Below are positions 7,424 to 10,455 of a stretch of DNA of 10,455 bases, piece after piece. The notes below the pieces were generated by a model. That model searched no databases, was not told where the DNA came from, and saw only the letters and a list, made by a program, of their open reading frames with translations. A program made the translations under genes and the position numbers. The stretch's first letter is position 1, and each line of letters begins with the position of its first letter. The DNA is from Bdellovibrio sp. (lineage in GTDB: Bacteria > Bdellovibrionota > Bdellovibrionia > Bdellovibrionales > Bdellovibrionaceae): contig JAGIAF010000024.1 in assembly GCA_017745015.1 (NCBI GenBank), positions 1 through 10,455 on the forward strand, written 5' to 3'.

Positions 7424-7438
7424 GAAACAGTATGTTTC
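7424..7438. repeat. 15-base perfect inverted repeat upstream of the lipoprotein gene
   Basis: GAAACAGTATGTTTC has 6-base arms (GAAACA and TGTTTC) around GTA. It lies between the candidate promoter and the ribosome site (AAGGA at 7451-7455). It could be a repressor operator or a small leader hairpin; the sequence alone does not decide. Confidence 0.4.
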
Positions 7439-7461
7439 GTAGCATCACTCAAGGACGATAA

Positions 7462-8460
7462 ATGATGAAAAAACTCGTTGTTTTACTGGCGTGTTTCGGA
7501 TTGGCAGCTCAGCTGAGCGGTTGCAGTCTTTTTCACAAAGAAAACCCATCTGACGCAGAAGTCACATCAGACTTTGATTCTGCTGACTTAGAAAAACTTG
7601 AAGGCGATGAAGCCTTGCACGCAGATAGCTCTTTGGCAAGCGACCAACTACCTGAAGACGCTTTGGGTGAGTCGACGACAACTACAGAGACTACAACTAC
7701 TACTGCTGAAACTACTCACGGTGCTGATCAGGCAACTACTGAACACACAACTGTGAGCAGCACTACGGAGACAATGCCTGCGGATCCATTCGCACAAGCT
7801 CCTGCAGCGGACGTTCCACCGGCTGACATGTCTAGCACAATCGCTGACTCAACAATGCCGGCTCCGGACAACACGAACATGCTTGAGAGCACGACTTCAA
7901 CTCACACAAGCTCAACAACTACAATTGTTGATCAGGGTTCAGAAGCTCCTAAGAAAAAGAAAAGAAAGAAAAAATCTGCCGCTGTTGCAGCAGCTCCAGT
8001 TGCACCATCAATGGATGCAGGTGCTGACTTAGCCGCCCACCAAGAGATGGCTCAGCAACAAATGCCAGAAGTTCCAGCCGCACCAGCGGGTGAAATGGCT
8101 CCTCCTCCAATGCCTGAGGCACCTCACCAAGACATGGCTCAAGCTGAAATTCCACCTCCGCCACCAATGCCAGAAGCTCCGGGCGAGATGGCTCCGCCAC
8201 CTCCACCACCAGACATGGCGCAAAATAACATGGCTCCTCCTCCACCGCCTCCACCAATGGAAGCGATGAATCCTCCAGCTCCTCCGAAAAAACACATGTC
8301 GGAAGAAGCACCAACTGGAATGGATAACGATACAACGATGGCTTTGGGAGTCGTTGGTCTTGCGGCAGCTGGTCTTGCGATCTTGATCGTAGTGAGAAAG
8401 AAACGTAAGCAACGTGAGCTTGAACAACAAGCGATGGACAACACTCACGTAGGGACATAG
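7462..8460 (+). CDS. Thr/Pro-rich lipoprotein with a C-terminal transmembrane helix
   Basis: I do not recognise this 332-residue protein. It begins with a lipoprotein signal peptide (MMKKLVVLLACF...) and a good lipobox, LSGC, with Cys21 as the lipidated residue. The mature part looks disordered: an acidic stretch (about 27-70), a Thr-rich stretch (about 72-108), a Lys cluster PKKKKRKKK starting near residue 163, an Ala/Met/Gln stretch, then a Pro/Met-rich region (about 212-275) with repeated GEMAPPP, PMPEAP and DMAQ units. Residues about 293-311 form one hydrophobic helix followed by RKKRKQR, as expected for an inner-membrane anchor with a cytoplasmic tail. A lipid anchor at one end and a membrane helix at the other could tie the two membranes together, or both could sit in the inner membrane. 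ATGs at 7462 and 7465 are both possible starts after AAGGA. A terminator follows, so it is probably transcribed alone. Confidence 0.85.
   Translation: MMKKLVVLLACFGLAAQLSGCSLFHKENPSDAEVTSDFDSADLEKLEGDEALHADSSLASDQLPEDALGESTTTTETTTTTAETTHGADQATTEHTTVSSTTETMPADPFAQAPAADVPPADMSSTIADSTMPAPDNTNMLESTTSTHTSSTTTIVDQGSEAPKKKKRKKKSAAVAAAPVAPSMDAGADLAAHQEMAQQQMPEVPAAPAGEMAPPPMPEAPHQDMAQAEIPPPPPMPEAPGEMAPPPPPPDMAQNNMAPPPPPPPMEAMNPPAPPKKHMSEEAPTGMDNDTTMALGVVGLAAAGLAILIVVRKKRKQRELEQQAMDNTHVGT
8092..8286 (+). repeat. Degenerate Pro/Met-rich coding repeats
   Basis: Imperfect copies of ATGGCTCCNCC begin at 8095, 8188 and 8230. They encode MAPPP blocks that alternate with PMPEAP and DMAQ motifs (residues about 211-275 of the lipoprotein). 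The number of units could vary between strains by slippage. Confidence 0.65.
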
Positions 8461-8517
8461 TTCGCAGCAGCCGGCGCGACGGTCGTCGTAAAAGCTGAAG
8501 CAGTGTTTATAAACCAA

Positions 8518-8553
8518 AAAAAGCCCACCTCATCGGTGGGCTTTTTCTTTTTA
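8518..8553. terminator. Bidirectional intrinsic terminator between the lipoprotein and PilZ genes
   Basis: GCCCACC (8523-8529) pairs with GGTGGGC (8535-8541) around the loop TCATC. Flanking A (8518-8522) and T (8542-8546) runs extend it to 12 bp. T-rich sequence follows on the right and the A-run gives a U-tract on the other strand, so it can end transcripts from both convergent genes. Confidence 0.92.
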
Positions 8554-8569
8554 AAACTATAACAACGTA

Positions 8570-8938
8570 CTATCCGACCTTCTTGAAGATCGAATCCATA
8601 ACGGAACGATTTTCATTGCGACCGTTCTCAACAAAGTAGATCAAATCATCAACGATCTGAACGTCTCTGTTATTCACAGGCATGAACTTCACTCCGCATC
8701 CGATTGAGTTTGCCCAAATCACATGAGCTGCAACCTTGCGCTCGCGTCCGGCAACGATGAACATCAGATGTAGTTTTTCATTGGCGCGCACTTCTCCACC
8801 AGTGAACTCTAAAAAGGCTCCCGAGATGCTAATATTCTTAAGCGTGCCTTTAGTCTCTTCACGCGCATAATTACGCTTGAATGAAACCTCTAGGTTCAGA
8901 GGTGTTCTTGGTGCCGGAACTTTATCAGTATCCTCCAC
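8570..8938 (-). CDS. Single-domain PilZ protein (possible c-di-GMP receptor)
   Basis: The 122-residue protein is a stand-alone PilZ domain, a beta-barrel family that often binds cyclic di-GMP and controls motility, gliding, surface behaviour or enzyme partners. NISISG (35-40) is the (D/N)xSxxG motif, followed by AFLEF. Later strands include KLHLMFIV, AAHVIWAN and the closing GCGVKFMPV typical of the fold. The other ligand motif, RxxxR, usually lies just before the first strand; only one Arg (R11) is there, while an R22-NYA-R26 pattern comes after it. Ligand binding is therefore uncertain. There is no signal peptide or membrane segment, so it is cytoplasmic. The start is GTG at 8938 with AAGGAG (complement at 8945-8950) 6 bases upstream. 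It is divergent from rho. Confidence 0.88.
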   Translation of the reverse strand: MEDTDKVPAPRTPLNLEVSFKRNYAREETKGTLKNISISGAFLEFTGGEVRANEKLHLMFIVAGRERKVAAHVIWANSIGCGVKFMPVNNRDVQIVDDLIYFVENGRNENRSVMDSIFKKVG

Positions 8939-9251
8939 GTTAGACTCCTTATGCTTAAAATGCGGATATCTATCCTTTCGGAATTACTCGGGGGAAATTA
9001 AGAGGTCGGACCCCAAAAATTCGTTATTTTTAGGTTACATGGGGAAAACTAGACTGCGATTAACTGGTACTTAACATATTGAAACACTGAGACTTTCTCA
9101 GAACTTAGGGATTCTTTTTTGGCCCCAGACGAAAGTGGGTGTCTCAATGTGAAATGTTCCCAAGATAGCCATATTTCGGGTGATTTTCGGTTGACAAGGC
9201 AAGCCAGATTCAAGGAAAGTGAGGGCAAGCACACAGTTCGACCCAGTCGGG

Positions 9252-9294
9252 TCCACTTCTATTCTATCTCTTTTTTCTTTTTATAATCCTACAA
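9252..9294 (+). promoter_or_regulatory. G-free pyrimidine tract in the rho leader, possible rut-like site
   Basis: These 43 bases contain no G and 34 pyrimidines, with many TC/CC steps, directly upstream of the rho Shine-Dalgarno site. Rho prefers unstructured C-rich, G-poor RNA, and the rho gene of E. coli is autogenously attenuated in its leader. The tract is more T-rich than a classic rut site, so the call is tentative. Confidence 0.35.
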
Positions 9295-9298
9295 GGAG
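9293..9298 (+). promoter_or_regulatory. Ribosome binding site that sets the rho TTG start
   Basis: AAGGAG stands 7 bases before the TTG at 9306. The good spacing supports this rare start codon as the true start of rho and thus places the whole N-terminal extension inside the protein. Confidence 0.8.
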
Positions 9299-9305
9299 AA
9301 TTCGT

Positions 9306-10455
9306 TTGTCCGAACCTAAAGATTCACAAGGCGTTGAAGTCGTAAAAAAGCGCACTCGCACTGCGAAGTCCGCTGAAGTAACTCCCGCTGAGTCTGCCCC
9401 AGAAGCATCTGCTGCTCCGCCTGCCGCTCCTTCTGAAGCTCCCGTACCTGCACCTGCCGCTGCTGCGCCAGCTGCTAGCCCTGAAGCTCCACAAAGACAA
9501 GAACGTCCACCACAACAGCAACATCAACGTCGCGAATTCCGTCCGAACAATCGCGATAATAGAGACAACCGCGACCGCGGTGACCGTGGCGACAGAAATG
9601 ATCGTGGAGATCGTAACGATCGTAATGATCGCAACCGCCATGACCGCGGCAACAACCCACGTCGTGATTTCCGTCACGACAGACGTGACGAAGGTCAACC
9701 AGGTGGCGATGACTCTCAAAATATCCAAGCGCAACCAGACGTAGATTTGGCTGATATCCAACTTACGGATGAAGAGAAATCATGGTTGTCGTCTAAGGAT
9801 TTGAAATCAAAAAACATCACGCAACTTACTGAGCTTGCAACAAAGCTTAAAATCGAAAATGCTGCCGGTCTTCGTCGTCAGGATATGATTTTCGAAATCT
9901 TGAAACGTGCTGCGAAACTTGGCCAAGACATTTATGGTTCTGGCGTTCTTGAAATCTTGCCTGACGGTTACGGTTTCTTGCGTTCTCCAGACTATAACTA
10001 TCTTCCAGGTCCGGATGATATCTACGTTTCTCCTTCTCAAATCCGTCGTTTCGGCTTGAGAACGGGTGATACTGTAACTGGCACTGTTCGTCCTCCAAAA
10101 GAGGGTGAGCGTTACTTCGCACTTTTGAAAGTTGATTCTCTGAACTTCGAGACGACTGAAAAAGGTAAAGATAAAATCCTTTTCGACAACTTGACGCCGC
10201 TTTACCCAAATCAGCGTTTGAAACTTGAACACAACCCTGGCGATTACACGACTCGTGTTGTGGACTTGATGGCGCCACTTGGTAAAGGTCAACGTGCTTT
10301 GATCGTTGCCCCTCCAAGAACGGGTAAAACAGTTCTTATGCAACAAATCGCCAACGCGATTACTGCCAATCACCCTGAAGTGAAGTTGATCGTTCTTTTG
10401 ATCGATGAACGTCCGGAAGAGGTGACTGACATGCAACGTACTGTAAAAGGTGAAG
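9306..10455 (+). CDS. rho: Transcription termination factor Rho with a long disordered N-terminal extension (3' end cut)
   Basis: Rho is a hexameric RNA-dependent ATPase that loads on nascent RNA and ends transcription. The frame is open from TTG 9306 to the window edge (383 full codons). Residues about 19-62 are Ala/Pro-rich, 79-128 are packed with Arg, Asp, Asn and Gly (RND/RGD-type repeats), and the conserved protein begins near residue 165. The core is unmistakable: the N-terminal helical domain (LRRQDMIFEILKRAA), the RNA-binding OB fold (GVLEILPDGYGFLRS, PGPDDIYVSPSQIRRF, RPPKEGERYFALLKV), the Walker A loop APPRTGKT with Lys341, and LLIDERPEEVTDMQR with Glu368. These match E. coli Lys184 and Glu211, so the N-terminus carries about 157 extra residues. 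Walker B, the Q- and R-loops and the C-terminus lie beyond the window. A total of about 575 residues is expected. Confidence 0.97.
   Translation, partial: MSEPKDSQGVEVVKKRTRTAKSAEVTPAESAPEASAAPPAAPSEAPVPAPAAAAPAASPEAPQRQERPPQQQHQRREFRPNNRDNRDNRDRGDRGDRNDRGDRNDRNDRNRHDRGNNPRRDFRHDRRDEGQPGGDDSQNIQAQPDVDLADIQLTDEEKSWLSSKDLKSKNITQLTELATKLKIENAAGLRRQDMIFEILKRAAKLGQDIYGSGVLEILPDGYGFLRSPDYNYLPGPDDIYVSPSQIRRFGLRTGDTVTGTVRPPKEGERYFALLKVDSLNFETTEKGKDKILFDNLTPLYPNQRLKLEHNPGDYTTRVVDLMAPLGKGQRALIVAPPRTGKTVLMQQIANAITANHPEVKLIVLLIDERPEEVTDMQRTVKGE

Larger units (their letters stand above)
8939..9305. other. 367-base intergenic region between the PilZ gene and rho
   Basis: This gap must carry the promoters of both divergent genes. 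Visible items are the PilZ ribosome site (8945-8950), a small hairpin CTGAGA-CTT-TCTCAG (9087-9101), a consensus -35 hexamer TTGACA (9191-9196) without a good -10 at 16-18 bases, a hairpin GACCC-AGTC-GGGTC (9240-9253), and a 43-base G-free, pyrimidine-rich tract before the rho ribosome site. No convincing gene was found in it. A long leader would fit the known self-control of rho in other bacteria, but that is inference. Confidence 0.6.

Noticed and set aside
7949..8517. Three long minus-strand open frames over the lipoprotein gene
   Set aside because: They arise from the Pro- and Ala-rich codons on the other strand (giving poly-Gly or Trp/Arg runs), and the terminator and lipobox support the plus-strand gene.
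9039..9074. An 11-codon open frame beginning MGKTRL in the rho leader
   Set aside because: It has no good ribosome site and no attenuation-type codon run, so it is probably chance.
9191..9196. Perfect TTGACA as a rho promoter
   Set aside because: No acceptable -10 hexamer is found at 16-18 bases (GGAAAG-like sequence instead), so it is noted only within the intergenic region.
9282..9287. Perfect TATAAT just upstream of rho
   Set aside because: There is no -35 element at 17 bases, and a start from it would leave almost no leader before the ribosome site at 9293.
9540..9690. Direct repeats near GATCGTAATGATCG as a possible CRISPR or binding-site array
   Set aside because: They are in frame within rho and are explained by the Arg-Asp-Asn-rich protein repeats; there are no regular spacers.
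9324..10436. Minus-strand open frames of 61-209 codons opposite rho
   Set aside because: The plus strand encodes a clear Rho; the opposite frames are low-complexity shadows of its repeats and biased codons.

Overview
The window looks like a chromosomal segment of a Bdellovibrio-type predatory bacterium (Bdellovibrionota). The main reasons are a small protein with a complete histone fold, very close to the histone of Bdellovibrio bacteriovorus (Bd0055/HBb) as I remember it, and a Rho factor with a long disordered N-terminal extension. The genus is inferred from these matches by eye; no database search was possible. I see no insertion sequence, phage gene, CRISPR array, tRNA or rRNA.

Layout. 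(1) Positions 1-374 hold the 3' end of a metallophosphoesterase gene. (2) Positions 466-660 encode the histone, which converges on ligA (NAD-dependent DNA ligase, minus strand, 718-2709); a hairpin at 682-720 can terminate both. (3) From 2843 a rightward operon runs gatC-gatA-gatB (tRNA-dependent amidotransferase), then a Ppx/GppA phosphatase 1 base after gatB, then a secreted DUF192 protein overlapping the phosphatase gene by 44 bases. (4) Positions 7462-8460 encode an unrecognised lipoprotein that is Thr-rich, Lys-rich and Pro-rich and also ends in a transmembrane helix. It converges on a PilZ-domain gene (minus, 8570-8938), again with a two-way terminator between them. (5) A 367-base gap separates the PilZ gene from the divergent rho gene. 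rho starts at a TTG at 9306 and runs off the right edge.

How the genes fit together. Most are housekeeping genes: DNA repair and replication (ligA), translation fidelity (gatCAB), polyphosphate or (p)ppGpp metabolism (ppx/gppA-like) and transcription termination (rho). Three are less ordinary: the bacterial histone, the lipoprotein that may bridge the two membranes, and the Rho with about 157 extra N-terminal residues full of Arg, Asp, Asn and Gly. No multi-gene undescribed system is evident. The histone is the most striking gene but belongs to a family already studied; the lipoprotein is the best candidate for something undescribed.
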